A stretch of DNA of 64,000 nucleotides, taken from positions 5,711,001-5,775,000 of the forward strand of contig NC_010162.1 in assembly GCF_000067165.1 (NCBI RefSeq), read 5' to 3'. Numbering within the stretch: position 1 is the stretch's first letter; every line of letters begins with the position of its first letter. A model generated the notes under the pieces. The model did no database searches. It saw only the letters and a program-made list of their open reading frames with translations, and was not told where the DNA came from. Positions 44,013-54,300 of the stretch are shown piece by piece. The stretch comes from Sorangium cellulosum So ce56. Lineage in GTDB: Bacteria > Myxococcota_A > Polyangia > Polyangiales > Polyangiaceae. The translations under genes were made by a program, and so were the position numbers.

Positions 44013-44495
44013 ATGAGATCGCTCGAAACGGCGCTGCATGGCTGGGGTGCCTTCTTGCTGTTCACCATCACCCCCGCGAGCGGATCGCCTTCGGCCGGCG
44101 GCAGCTCCGCCGAGGACGGACGAAGCGATGCCAGCGGGGTTCGCGGCGGCCCTACCCAGACGCGCGAACCGAGCTTCGCCGATTGCCGTGGGGCAAACAC
44201 CTATACGTTCAACACCGCATCGTCAGACACGCGCTGCGCGGGCCGCGGGCTCGTGGTCTTCGCGGACTCGGAAGTGGAGGCGCTGGGATGCGCCGCCGCG
44301 AGGGCCGTGCTCCAGGGGGTTCAGCTCGCCCCGGCGGGGGTGGCGCGAACGCACGCGATATGCGTCACCAGTCCCTTCGGGAGGTCGACCCAGCACGTCG
44401 TGGCGTACTCTCAGGATGACGCCAAGGCGTGCGCGCGCTCCTATGTGTGCGCGGCGCTCGGCAACTGCACCGCCGCGCCGAACGCGTGTCAGTGA
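44013..44495 (+). CDS. Small secreted Cys-containing hypothetical protein
   Basis: A 160-residue protein not assigned to a family. The start MRSLETALHGWGAFLLFTIT followed by PASGSPSAGG looks like a Sec signal with cleavage near residue 25. The mature part has six Cys (FADCRGANTYTF; DTRCAGRGLVVFA; LGCAAA; AICVTS; ACARSYVCAALGNC) suitable for disulfides and exposed location. An AT-rich leader precedes the ATG, supporting expression. Nothing around it suggests a pathway. Confidence 0.55.
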   Translation: MRSLETALHGWGAFLLFTITPASGSPSAGGSSAEDGRSDASGVRGGPTQTREPSFADCRGANTYTFNTASSDTRCAGRGLVVFADSEVEALGCAAARAVLQGVQLAPAGVARTHAICVTSPFGRSTQHVVAYSQDDAKACARSYVCAALGNCTAAPNACQ

Positions 44496-44920
44496 CGTCG
44501 CCTCGCTGGATCGCCGCAGCGGGGAGCGAGCGTCCGGGGGAGAAGACACCAGGTCCGCTGAACGGCGGCCGAGGCGAAGAGGCGCATCGGTCGCCTGCGC
44601 TCGATGCTGACCGCCACCCCGAGGATGCCGGGAAGGCCCTCCCGGCTCCCTTCGCCTGCATGGCGTGAGCGGGTGCCGGGAGGCGCGCGGCAGCGGCATT
44701 CGACCGGACGCTTGTCCCCGCGCGCCTGGCGAGTCCGCTCGGCGGGGCCTGACCCGAGCGCGCGCTCGACGTTGCCGAAGGCATGCCGGAGCGGCGTGCG
44801 CGGATGGTCTTCGGGATCCGGCTCCTCGCGCACGTAGTCGACCACCCGGTCGCCCAGACTGGCCCAGCTTGCTTGCAAGCTCTCGACTGTCGGAGCGTTC
44901 GTGCTACTACGGCGCTCCCC
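44496..44920. other. Gap without a supported gene
   Basis: 425 bases with only Arg/Pro-rich frames. It holds the upstream region of the heptad-repeat gene. No repeat or stable RNA is seen. Confidence 0.4.
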
Positions 44921-45682
44921 ATGAACGCCTCAGACGCGATCAAGGAGCGGGTGGACCGCTTTGTAAAGGACATCCTGAGCCTGGTCGAACGAGTTCAGGA
45001 CGAGCACCGCGCCGCAGCGCACCGGACTGTGACGACGATGCTGGCCGATCTGGGACGGCCAGCGGCGAACGCCTCCTCGGAGCGCGGTCCGAAGCCCCGG
45101 AAGCGGCCCGCGCACGCCCAAAGGAGCGTGGCGAAGCCCACGAGGAGCGTGGCGAAGCCCACGAGGAGCGTGGCGAAGCCCACGAGGAGCGTGGCGAAGC
45201 CCACGAGGAGCGTAGCGAAGCCCACGAGGAGCGTGGCGAAGCCCACGAGGAGCGGGAAGCAGGGCGCGCTCTCGAAGCAGGGCGCGCTCTCGGGAGCGTC
45301 AAGCTCCTCGACGACGGCACCGTCCACGAGGAGGACCTCGGCACCGGCATCCGGCGCGGACCGAACCACGGCTGGCACGATGACCGCGACGGGGGCCTCG
45401 ACGAGCGATCGGGAGGCTGTGGTGCTCGAAACCGTTCGATCCCTCGTGCGAGGGACGGCGACGGAGATCGCCACGCGCAGCGGGCTACCGAACGGGAGCG
45501 TGTACGTCGCGCTTCGCGCGCTCGTCGCTCGCGGCCGCGTGGCGAGAGCCGGGACAGCGAGGGGCGCCGAGTACAGCCTCGTCTCGTCCGGCGGGATCCG
45601 GCCCTTCAAGCGCGTGAAAGCTGCGAGGCCCACCAGCCCTGCGGAGATGGAACAGACCGCCGACGCCGCGCTCGCGGAGTAG
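44921..45682 (+). CDS. Histone-H1-like basic repeat protein with winged-helix C-terminus
   Basis: A 253-residue likely DNA-binding, nucleoid-type protein. Residues 1-50 are helical and charged (SDAIKERVDRFVKDILSLVE). Residues about 66-110 are six exact copies of the heptapeptide RSVAKPT, like the lysine-rich tails of histone H1 and bacterial HctB-type proteins. A Ser/Thr-rich linker follows. Residues about 168-235 look like a winged helix: VLETVRSLVRGTATEIATRS then GLPNGSVYVALRALVARGRV. The ATG at 44921 is chosen because the upstream frame to 44783 does not show a charged helix. The fusion of an H1-like tail to a regulator-type wing suggests a chromatin-like regulator. Function is inferred. 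Confidence 0.7.
   Translation: MNASDAIKERVDRFVKDILSLVERVQDEHRAAAHRTVTTMLADLGRPAANASSERGPKPRKRPAHAQRSVAKPTRSVAKPTRSVAKPTRSVAKPTRSVAKPTRSVAKPTRSGKQGALSKQGALSGASSSSTTAPSTRRTSAPASGADRTTAGTMTATGASTSDREAVVLETVRSLVRGTATEIATRSGLPNGSVYVALRALVARGRVARAGTARGAEYSLVSSGGIRPFKRVKAARPTSPAEMEQTADAALAE
45123..45248 (+). repeat. Six perfect or near-perfect 21-bp tandem repeats
   Basis: GGAGCGTGGCGAAGCCCACG plus A is repeated six times head to tail (45123, 45144, 45165, 45186, 45207, 45228); the fifth differs by one base. Each unit encodes one heptapeptide of the H1-like protein. Near identity at the DNA level implies recent expansion. Confidence 0.95.
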
Positions 45683-46270
45683 AAGATTCCACTCACGCAC
45701 GAGATCGTCGCGGCGCGTTGAATCGAGCCCAGAACCTCCTCCTGTCGAGGAAGAGGGGGCCATGCCCACCTGCATCGACGGGGTGAGGGCGAAAGTTCCG
45801 TGGGTGCTGTCGCTCCTTCGGCAGTCCTGATGGAATGCCGTTTCGCCGCGCCCCGCATCACCGATGCCTGTCCCGCTCTTCCATCGCCAGATCGAGCGCC
45901 GCCCGGCCGCTACCTCCTCCTCGCGAAGCAGCTCGCCTCCGCTCGCAGCATCGCGTCGGTCTCCGCCTTGATCTCCGCGTGAGTTCGCGCCTTGCGCTCC
46001 GCCTCGCTCGCCTTGGGTCGACCGCACGTTCCGCATCGCTCAAGCGAGCGGGCAGACGAGCGGCATCAGCGGGGTAATGTTAGGTGTTCAAGACCTCGGC
46101 CGAATCAGGTATCGCGCGATGCCTGACAACGAGACGACCGTCTCGCGGTCAAAAGCACGGACGCCACGTTTCGACCGTGGCCGAGCCTGGGTATCGATTG
46201 CCGTTCTCGTGCTGGCCTCGTAAACTCGCCGGACAAGCAATGTGTCGCCCGCGGTTGCTGGTAGTATCCC
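45683..46270. other. Gap without a supported gene
   Basis: 588 bases. On the minus strand a short stretch (KASEAERKARTHAEIKAETD, near 45920-46020) has the charged look of a Uma2 or coiled-coil tail, but it has neither start nor context. Otherwise only shadow frames. Probably decayed DNA. Confidence 0.4.
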
Positions 46271-46876
46271 GTGCGCCGCGGACGAACCCAGCCGCAACAA
46301 GGTCCTACATGTCCGTTGTCTAGTGGCCTCGGTGCTCAGGGTGCTCGGGGCTGGCTCATCCCGCAGGGCGGGCTCGTGCTGGGCTCCGAAGCGAAGTACG
46401 CGGTGAGCGCTGTCTCTGGCCGGAAGCCCGACGCCTCTGCGTACATGCCTCGGAGCCGCAAGCCACCTCGGCGCAGAACGCTCCACGCTCCGCCAGACAT
46501 CATGGTCGAGGTGGTCTCTCTTACCCCGCGGGACGCGCGACGCGACCATGTCGAGAAGCTCCACGAGTACGCGTCTTTCGGGGTGCGCTGGTATCGGATC
46601 ATCGAGCCGCAGGAAAGGACGCTCGAGCTCCTCGAGCTGGGAACCGACCGCCGCTACGTGCACGCGCGCTCGGCGGCCGACGGGATCGTCGGCAGTATTC
46701 CCGGCCTGGAGGGACTCTCGCTCGAGCTCGACGCGCTCCGGAGCGAGGTAGAGCTGCTCGGTCCTGAATCCGGAGAAGGAGCGCTCGGAGACCCGGAAGC
46801 CCAGTCGCGTTGCCGCACTTCGTGCGGCACCTGCCTGAACCTCGAGCCGACGCTCAGCGCGTCGCCAAGATCTTGA
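46271..46876 (+). pseudogene. N-terminally truncated Uma2-family (DUF820) nuclease-fold gene
   Basis: Residues from about 25 on match the Uma2 family, a PD-(D/E)XK-fold group very abundant in Sorangium and cyanobacteria: GRKPDASAYMPRSRKPP, PPDIMVEVVSLTPRDARRDH and EKLHEYASFGVRWYRIIEP, carrying the expected Asp, Glu and Lys positions. The usual first 60-70 residues, with the N-terminal helix and GE-type motif, are absent. The only in-frame start is a GTG at 46271 in unrelated sequence. The C-terminus also runs into unfamiliar Ser/Cys-rich residues. Likely non-functional. Confidence 0.7.
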
Positions 46877-47603
46877 AATTATTAATTAATTGCGTCCCCT
46901 GCGGGGTACGCACCGGTGGTGCACGCGCCGGATCGCGCGGCCAGCCTGCAAGGTGTACGGCTTCCGGTGGCCCTGGGGGTGGTCGCGTGAGGCGCCTCGA
47001 TCGCCTCGTCGTCGCTGGACCAGCGACGTCCGTCCTCGCACCGGGGGCTGGGAACCAACCCACCAGGCGAGCCCAGCTCAACCCACAATGGCGTATATCC
47101 TGCGGCCGCCTCGGGCGCCCGACGTCGACCATACAGGATGGTGCGGAGGCCTCGTACCCCGGACTCAGCGAAGGGCGCGATCGCGGCGGGCGCGATCGCG
47201 GCGGGCGCGATCGCGGCCGGATCACCCGGTGGCGTCGGGTCGGGGCGGTGTGGCGCGAGCGATGCGTCGCGTCAGATGCAGGGGCGCTGCGTCCGTGTTG
47301 GTGCGGCGGGCCTACAAGAGTCGTCGCACAAGTGAGGCAAGGAGCTCGCGCCTCCGCGCTGCTACGCGAGGCGAAGCGAGGCGTCGACGAGGACGTGCAC
47401 GAAGAGCCGGAGCAGACGCGGCAAGGCGTCGATCGCGCTCGATGGAACGTCGCCGTCGAAGACACCCTGGAGCAGATCGCACTCGTTGAGCGCGCCCTGC
47501 GCAACACGCCGCCCGGCAGCCTCTCTCAGCGGACATGGCGAGGGCGATGGCCCGGCTCTCTCGTCCGCATCACGGGCAGCGCCGGGGCACTCCTCGACGG
47601 CCG
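46877..47603. other. Gap with an AT-rich patch and a 15-bp repeat, no gene
   Basis: Begins with AAATTATTAATTAATT (46876-46891), striking in 70% GC DNA. At 47174-47218 a 15-base unit (GGCGCGATCGCGGCG) occurs three times. All frames are shadow-like. I see no convincing coding region in these 727 bases. Confidence 0.5.
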
Positions 47604-48709
47604 GTGACCTTTCCGAACTTCGTGAAGGAGTTACAACCCATTTTTCCCCCGAACAGTGCGCTCGCCCGAGAGCACGGGGACGTGCTGCGCGCCTTCGAGG
47701 TGTTCGATCTCGCAGGTAGGTACCTGTGCAAGATCGAGCCAGCTCTCGAGCACGTGTACAACGAGTGCGCGACGAAGCGTTCCAACAACCCGTCGAGCGC
47801 TGCCATCTGCGACGCGATCGATCGGTTCGTCGAGCACCGCGGCTACGCCATCACCGCCGGCCAGTACACGTTTCTTCACCATCTCGAGGCGCGAGGTGTG
47901 CCCTCGGCGTTCTTCCGCGACGCAGAGGCCGCGTTCGTGCGAGAGGTCATGGAAGGAATGCAGCGTACAAACCTCGCCTTTTCGACGAGATCTTGAAGCG
48001 TTCGCCGAGCCTCACCCAGTACGCGCCGGCCGCGAGCAGCTCCATCAAGCTGCCCCTCACCGAGCCGCTCGACGAACCAGGATTCAAGGAGCTGTACGAG
48101 CATTTGAGGGACTGCGTCGCGTGCATGGAGAACGGCTGCGAGCTTCTCGCCGAGATATACCGCGGGAAGCCCGTGCCGCCCAGCATTCAGGAGGTCTCGC
48201 AAACGACCAGCGAGATGGCGCTGCGGTGCCGGCCGATGCTTGACGGCACGTTCACCCATGCCGACCACTTGCGTGCCTGGGGCGTCGATCCGTCGACACA
48301 TGCTGCCAACCGGGCGACGCCGGTGAGCAACAAGGGCCGGGCTGCGCAGAGCACCGAGCCGCCCCTGCGACCTCCCGCGCGACAGCAGGCGGCGCAGCAG
48401 CGGCCAGAGGCACCACGCTCCAGTGAAGACACGCACACCAGACCGCTGAACCTCCTCCCCGCCGCCGCGCAGAAAGAGTTCGGCGTGATGCTCGGTCGCT
48501 ACGTGGTGCATGGTCTGCGGGAGCGGGTTGAACGAGAGATCCGGAAGACCGACTGGCCGGAGGACGTGCAAGAGGCCGCGCTCCAACTGTTCTGGGCCAT
48601 GGCAGGCAAGCCTGCGCCGTCAGCGCCGTCTTCACCCGACCGCGGCGAATTGCCCGGTCCGTGCTCGCCGCGCGGGCCACGAGGTCCCCACGCGGGCGCG
48701 TCACCGTAG
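47604..48709 (+). pseudogene. Hypothetical gene split by a frameshift at a T run
   Basis: The first frame (GTG at 47604) encodes FVKELQPIFPPNSALAREHG, then YLCKIEPALEHVYNECATKR and AEAAFVREVMEGMQRTN, and stops at 47994-47996. The second frame carries on in the same style: RLFDEILKRSPSLTQYAPAA, LPLTEPLDEPGFKELYEHLR and YVVHGLRERVEREIRKTDWP. The switch falls at TTTT (47979-47982), where one base more would restore a single protein of about 365 residues. The family is not recognised; it is largely helical, with a Pro/Gln-rich middle. The 3' end (GELPGPCSPRGPRG) reads into DNA that on the other strand belongs to the PKS ghost, so the true C-terminus may also be lost. Confidence 0.55.
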
Positions 48710-49650
48710 ATCGCCTCCCGCGCCCACGGCGTGCGCGCGATCACCCCGCGCACGGTGTCCTCGATGAACGTCGCTGCGCTGACGGGACGCGCCGGCGGAT
48801 GGGTTGGCTGCTTCGCTGGAGCGGGCCCCGGCGCGGCGTCCAAAGGCCACGCGGGGGCTCGCGGTGCGCCGTTGTCGGCGGTCACGAGGATCACGCCGTC
48901 GCTCTCGGCCACGATCACGTTCTGGGACGAGGGGCGCCCGCGGTCGCCCGGACCACCGACCACCAAGGCGCGCCGGAACCCCTCGGCCAAGAGCAAGCGC
49001 TGCCACTGGTCCAGACCGACCAGGGGCGACCCTGCGAGCCGGTTCTCTTCGTCCTCGAACCGCCACCAGCCCTCCAGGAGCCCGAAGGTCAGCGTCGCGA
49101 ACTCCTGCTACCGTGTGACCTCGTTCAAGACGAGCCACCCGTTCTCCTTCAGCAGAGCCTTCGCGTTCCTCAGCGTCCGGGGGATACTCCTCGTGGCGTG
49201 GAGAACGTTCGTGGCGAGCGCGAGGTCGAACCGCCCGCCGGCGCCCCCCACCGTCGCGCGTCCTTCTCGATGTCGAGGACCTTGAACTCGACGAACGGGT
49301 AGCGGCCGCCGTAGGTCTGAAGACCGTAGTGTGATGTCCTCCAACTCGTGGCGCAGTTCGGCCGACGCCAGGGCTATGGAGGTGACGAGACGCTCCCCGC
49401 GCAGCTCGATGAACCCGGCATCCACGAGGATGCCGAGGAGCGCGTCGTAAAGACGGCGATTAGGAGGGCACGAGCGCCAAGAGCTCTAGGAGATGCTCCT
49501 TCGTGTAGCTTTCGCCAGGCGCTCTGAGCACGCCCATTCCTTGGTGTGCCTTGAGGAGCAGGAGACTGCCGAGACGCCTCAAAGCTTCGTAGGATTCCTC
49601 GTGAAAATCCGTCACTGCTCTCTCCTGAATCCTGGCAGCGTCCTGACGCT
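48690..49650 (-). pseudogene. Ghost of a PKS C-methyltransferase/ACP region
   Basis: On the minus strand, broken frames spell in order: AVTDFHEESYEALRRLGSLL, GMGVLRAPGESYTKEHLLEL, (frameshift after a TAA near 49462) RRLYDALLGILVDAGFIELR, (frameshift) YPFVEFKVLDIEKDAR, FDLALATNVLHATRSIPRTL, LLKENGWLVLNEVTR, a TAG near 49110, then EFATLTFGLLEGWWRFEDEE, QRLLLAEGFRRALVVGGPGD and VIVAESDGVILVTADNG, ending in an ACP-like start (FIEDTVRGVIARTPWA). This is the same order as the intact C-methyltransferase to ACP linker of the big PKS (SVDIVLATNVLHATRRIEHT; FATLTFGLTEGWWLFEDA). At least two frameshifts and one in-frame stop show it is dead. Same strand as the PKS. Confidence 0.85.
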
Positions 49651-50273
49651 CGACGGCCACGGGATCGACCTCACCCCTCCTGAGCGGGGCGATCGAAATG
49701 CTGTACCGAACCGACCGGCCCTGTGGCGCTGGCAGCAGAAACCGGTACGCCAGATGTCGCGGATACGCCTGTGATCCATGTCGATGCCGGCACGGAGGAA
49801 TTCCACTCAGACCGGAGATCCACCCCTTCGGCGTGGTGGCGGATCTGTGGCGGCGCTCTCGTGCTCCGCCTCGTTTGTTCCCACGATCTGACTCGGGTTT
49901 CGCCGTTGTTCCGGCGAGTGTCCCCTCAGGAAGCTCGGCCGGGGACGAGGTCGAGGACCGCGAGCCCTTTGCGCCGCACATGGGCGCTCGCGGCGCGCCG
50001 CGTGGCCTCATCAACGACGACGCCGCGAGCGACGACAAATCGATGATCCGGCGCCACGGGCTCGTCGGATTCGGTGAGCACTGAAATTCCGAAATTCGCT
50101 TGCGAAGCCGCAAGCCGTCGAGCAAGAAGTCGAACAAGACGAGCAAGAAAAGGACGGCGAGGAGCCCGAGAATCCACCATCATGGCTTCATCCACTCGCC
50201 CTCTAGCGGCACACCACACGCAATGCGCGTGGGCCGATTAATAAAGTATCTTCATTCGATCGCAATCACAACA
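49651..50273. other. Decayed stretch upstream of the methyltransferase gene
   Basis: No intact gene is supported. The left part may be older PKS debris. The right part (50225-50275) is AT-richer, as expected for a promoter region. Confidence 0.4.
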
Positions 50274-50302
50274 TTGACGCACCGTCTCAGCTGGCGTATG
50301 GA
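50274..50302 (+). promoter_or_regulatory. Putative sigma-70-type promoter of the methyltransferase gene
   Basis: TTGACG (50274-50279), a 17-base spacer and TATGGA (50297-50302) lie 25 bases before the ATG, within an AT-richer stretch. AGGAG (50317-50321) is a ribosome site six bases before the ATG. The -35 box is close to consensus; the -10 box is weaker. Confidence 0.45.
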
Positions 50303-50327
50303 TAAGAGTCCCTATTAGGAGCGCACA

Positions 50328-51266
50328 ATGACTGAATTTCTCCCGGGCCAAGGCACCCAGTCGCACTGGCGGACGCAGATCCATAATCAGCTTCGCCTAC
50401 TCTCGCTGCTGGTACTTCCATCGAAGAATCGCGCCCATATCCTCTACGAGATCATGTCGACGGGCAACCTCCTCAACGAGAAGAGCCTGTTTCTCAACTA
50501 CGGTTACTGGAGAGATTCACCGGAGACCCTGGACGCCGCGTGCGAGGCGATGGCGAAGCTCGTCGCGGAGACGGCGCGGGTCTCGCGCGGGGATCGCGTC
50601 CTCGATGTCGGGTTCGGATTCGGCGACCAGGACATGTACTGGATGAAGCATTTCGAGCCGCGGCAGATCGTCGGGCTGAACGTGACCGAGATGCAGGTGG
50701 ACATCGCGCGCCGCCGCGTCGCGGAGCGCGGGCTCTCGGATCGCATCGACTTGCGCGTCGGCTCCGCGACCGAGATCGGGTTCGAGCCCGCGTCGTTCGA
50801 CAAGGTGCTCGCGGTCGAGTGCGCGTTCCACTTCCAGACACGGGAGCGCTTCCTCGAGGAGGCGTTCCGTGTCCTCCGCCCCGGAGGACGCATCGCGATG
50901 GCGGACATGACCGTATTCCCCTTCGAAGGCCCGCCCACCGTGGCCACGAAGCTCTCCCACTTCATGGTGAGGTCGCTGCAGCAGATCTGCAAGGAGAACA
51001 TGGTCAGCCGCCACGTCCTGCGGGACATGATGACCCGCATCGGATTCCAGGACGTGGAGATCACGGTCATCCACGACGATGTCGTCATGCCGTTCTCGCG
51101 CTACATCGTGAAGCGCGTCCAGGATGACGAGATCAAGCGCCGGTTGCCCGCGTTCTCTCGTGCGCTGACCTTGAAGGGCGCGCAGGTGACGCTCGAGGGG
51201 AAGCACCCCGAGCGCGGGCTCGAATACGTGCTGATCTCCGCGACGAAGCCGCTGGCCGCTGCGTAG
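50328..51266 (+). CDS. SAM-dependent methyltransferase, likely PKS tailoring enzyme
   Basis: A 312-residue class I methyltransferase. The N-terminus FLNYGYWRDSPETLDAACEA resembles small-molecule O- or C-methyltransferases of the EryG/sterol-methyltransferase-like group. SAM-binding motif I is VSRGDRVLDVGFGFGDQDMY (about residues 85-104), with IVGLNVTEMQVDIARRRVAE, DKVLAVECAFHF and FRVLRPGGRIAMADMTVFPF as the following motifs. No signal or membrane segment. It ends 70 bases from the 3' end of the PKS gene and converges on it, with a shared hairpin between. Methylation of the polyketide product is inferred from this position. Confidence 0.85.
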   Translation: MTEFLPGQGTQSHWRTQIHNQLRLLSLLVLPSKNRAHILYEIMSTGNLLNEKSLFLNYGYWRDSPETLDAACEAMAKLVAETARVSRGDRVLDVGFGFGDQDMYWMKHFEPRQIVGLNVTEMQVDIARRRVAERGLSDRIDLRVGSATEIGFEPASFDKVLAVECAFHFQTRERFLEEAFRVLRPGGRIAMADMTVFPFEGPPTVATKLSHFMVRSLQQICKENMVSRHVLRDMMTRIGFQDVEITVIHDDVVMPFSRYIVKRVQDDEIKRRLPAFSRALTLKGAQVTLEGKHPERGLEYVLISATKPLAAA

Positions 51267-51304
51267 CAGCACGACGACGCGCGCTGCAACGGCGCGCAGG
51301 CGAT

Positions 51305-51334
51305 GGATGGCCGAGCCGAACGGCGCGGCCATCC
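51305..51334. terminator. Hairpin between converging methyltransferase and PKS genes
   Basis: GGATGGCCG (51305-51313) pairs perfectly with CGGCCATCC (51326-51334), loop of 12. It lies in the 70-base gap between the two stops and could end transcripts from both sides. No U tract on the plus strand. Confidence 0.5.
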
Positions 51335-51336
51335 AA

Positions 51337-54300
51337 CTAACCCCCCTCCTGCTCGATGATGGCCGGCAGATCCTGTTCCGTTCGGGGGACGATCTGCGCT
51401 GGGCTCGACGGCCCGGGACGAGCGGCGCCTTCGAGGATCCGGAGCGGCTCGAAAAGCCGCACCAGATGCTCCTTGATGACGGCGAGCCCCGGACCCGAAA
51501 GCAGCGAGAAGTGATCCGCAGGGACCGAGACCACGTCGAGCCGGCTGGCGACGATGTCCCTCCAGGGCGCCACGTGGTCCGGCGCATCCGGACCAACACC
51601 CCTGGTCAGGCCGGAGCCGGCGCGGCCGGGATCGACGAAGCCCGCGGCCGCCCGGAAGTAAAGGACGTCCGATGCGTTGTAGCGAGAGGGCTCGTATCCG
51701 TGCAGGGCCTGTCCTGTATATCGAGCCACGTTCACGGCGCCCTGCAGGAGAATATAGATTTCGTCCCTCGACCACCCTGCGCCCAGCCGCTCTGCGAGCA
51801 GGCTCGCGAGGTGGCCGAGCCGCACCTCCGGCGGCGTCCCTTGCAGCTCCTCCACGGACACCAGGCCGTCGGCCCGGCCAGGGGCGAAGAGCATCGCGGC
51901 CACCGCGACATGGAGATAGTCGTCGTCCATGAAGCCAGCGAACCACCGTTGCACCTCCGGGGTCGACGGGTACGTGTCGAGCAGGATGACCCGGGCCACG
52001 GTCTCGCCTTGCCGGTGCAGCTCCCGGGCAAGCTCCAGGGCGAGGATGCCGCCAGAGGAATAGCCGCCGATGCAATACGGGCCTCTAGGCTGCACCGACC
52101 TGATGCACGCGACGTAATGAGTGAGCATGTCCTCGAGCCGGTGGAAGGGCAGCCGCGTGCCGTCCACTCCCCGCGCCTGCAAAGCATAGACGGGGTAGTC
52201 CTCGCCCAGCGCCGCGGAGAGCGGCCGGAAGATCTGCCCGAAGCCCAGCGCGCCATGGCACCAGAACGACGCAGGGCGCGTTCCCGCCGGGTTCATCGGA
52301 ATCAGCTCGGGTTCCAGCGGCATGACGTCGGGGAGAGAGCGCTTCCCTCCCCGCTGCCGTAGCTGTTCCGCCCACTGCCGCAACGTGGAGGCGCCCCCGC
52401 TCGCGGGCACCGGGACGTCCACGCCGAAGACCGATTTCACGCGGCCCGCGAGCATCGCGCCCGTGATCGAGTCCACACCGTAGAGCGAGAGCTCCCGATC
52501 CGGGCTCAGCGCGTAAGGAGGCAGCTTCAGACTCTGCGCCACGAGCGCCCCCAGATCCTCCACGAGGCGGTCGGCGTGAGCTCCGTTCGTCCCGTTGAGC
52601 CTCGGGGGAGGCTCCGCGTGCTCCTCCGCCTCGCCGTTGCCCCTCCTCGTCTGCTGCGATGGCTGCGACCAGAACGGCGCCTCGCCCTGGCCGATCCAGC
52701 AGGCCCGTTGCTCGAAGGGATAGGCAGGCAGGTACATCAGCGGCGGAGTCCCTTCCGGATAGAGGAGCGGCCAGTCGACGTCGACGCCGCTCACCCAGAG
52801 CTGCGCGAGCTTGCGGAGCTTGCGCTCCTCGATCACGATCCGCAGGTAAGCCTCGCCCTCCCGGCCGTCGAGCAGGAGCCGCGAAGCCGCCGGGGTGGTC
52901 CCCACGTCGCCGCGGGCGAGATCGTCGATGCCCTCCTCGCCGCGCGCGAACGCGCGCAGCTTGGCCGCGGCGCTCGCCGCATCCGTCGCGATCAGCGCGA
53001 GCCGCGCGCCGAGCGGCTCCCTTCCGATCTGGAGCGTGTAGGCGACCGCATCGAGCGGTGTCTCCGGGCTCGCCTCGAGGAACGAGCCGATCCGCTCCGC
53101 ATAGGCCTTCAGCCGATCCTCGTCGCGGCCGGACAGCACCACGACGCAGGGTTGTCGGGGATCGGGCCGCGGCGCGACCTCGGCCCCGGCGAACGACTCC
53201 AGGATCAGGTACGCGTTGGCGCCGCCTGCACCGAACGAGGCCACCGCCGCGCGCAAGGGCTCTCCCTCGACAGCGGGCCGCCACGGCGCGCGCTCCCGCT
53301 GGACATAGAAGGGAGAGTCGTCCAGCCGGATGTTCGGATTCAACGGCTCGCTGTTCAGGGTGGGGACCAGCGTGCGATGGTGAAGCTGGTACGCGACCTT
53401 GGTGACCTGTGAGACCCCGGAGGCGGCCTCCAGGTGACCGATGCTGGATTTCACCGAGCCGAGCGCGCAGAAACCCCGCTCGACCGTGAAGCGCCGGAAC
53501 GCCTGCTTGAGGCCCGCGATCTCGATCGAGTCTCCCAGCGGCGAGCCGTTGGCCGCCACCTCGATGTAGCTCACGGCGTCGGGACGCACGCCCGCGCGCC
53601 GGAACGCCTCGACGATGAGGTCGGCCTGCGCGCTCGGGTTCGGGACCGTGGCGCCGTGGGTGCGCCCACCGTGGTTGACGAATCCCCCCTTGATGACGGC
53701 GTACACGCGATCGCCGTCCCGGAGGGCAAGCGCCAGGGGCTTGAGCAGCAGCGCCCCCACGCCCTCGCCGACGGTGATGCCATCCCCCTCGCCCAGACTG
53801 CTGGAGCGCTCCTTGCTGCCGAGCAACCCCATCTGGGAGAAGATCACGTACTTCTGCGGGTGCAAGCTCAGGTTGACGCCCCCGGCCAGCGCCATGGCGC
53901 ACTCTCCCCGCGCGAGGCTCTCACACGCCATGTAGATGGCCGTGAGCGACGACGAGCACGCCGTGTCGACGAGCATGCTGGGCCCCTTCAGGTCGAAGTA
54001 GTGCGACACGCGATTGGCGATGGCCGAGCCCGGGAAGCTCGACAGCTGGGCCGCGGTCGCGCCGTCCGGCGCGACGAAGGGATAATGCTGGTACATCGAT
54101 CCCACGAAGACGCCGACGCCGGAGGTGGCCCCCTGCTGCACGACGCGGAGCCGGCGGCGGGGATAACCGGCGTCCTCGAACGTCTCCCACGCCGTCTGCA
54201 GGAAGAGGCGGAGCTGCGGATCCAGCCGCTCGGCCTCGAGCGGCGAGATGTTGAACAGCAAGGGATCGAACCGATCGACGTCCTCGAGGAAGCCGCCCCA

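Noticed and set aside
45123..45248. 21-bp repeats as a CRISPR array
   Set aside because: No spacers; units are contiguous and encode heptapeptides in frame.
47970..47998. Programmed -1 frameshift at TTTT
   Set aside because: The zero-frame codons GCC TTT TCG do not form a proper slippery heptamer and no stimulatory hairpin was seen; decay or error is simpler.
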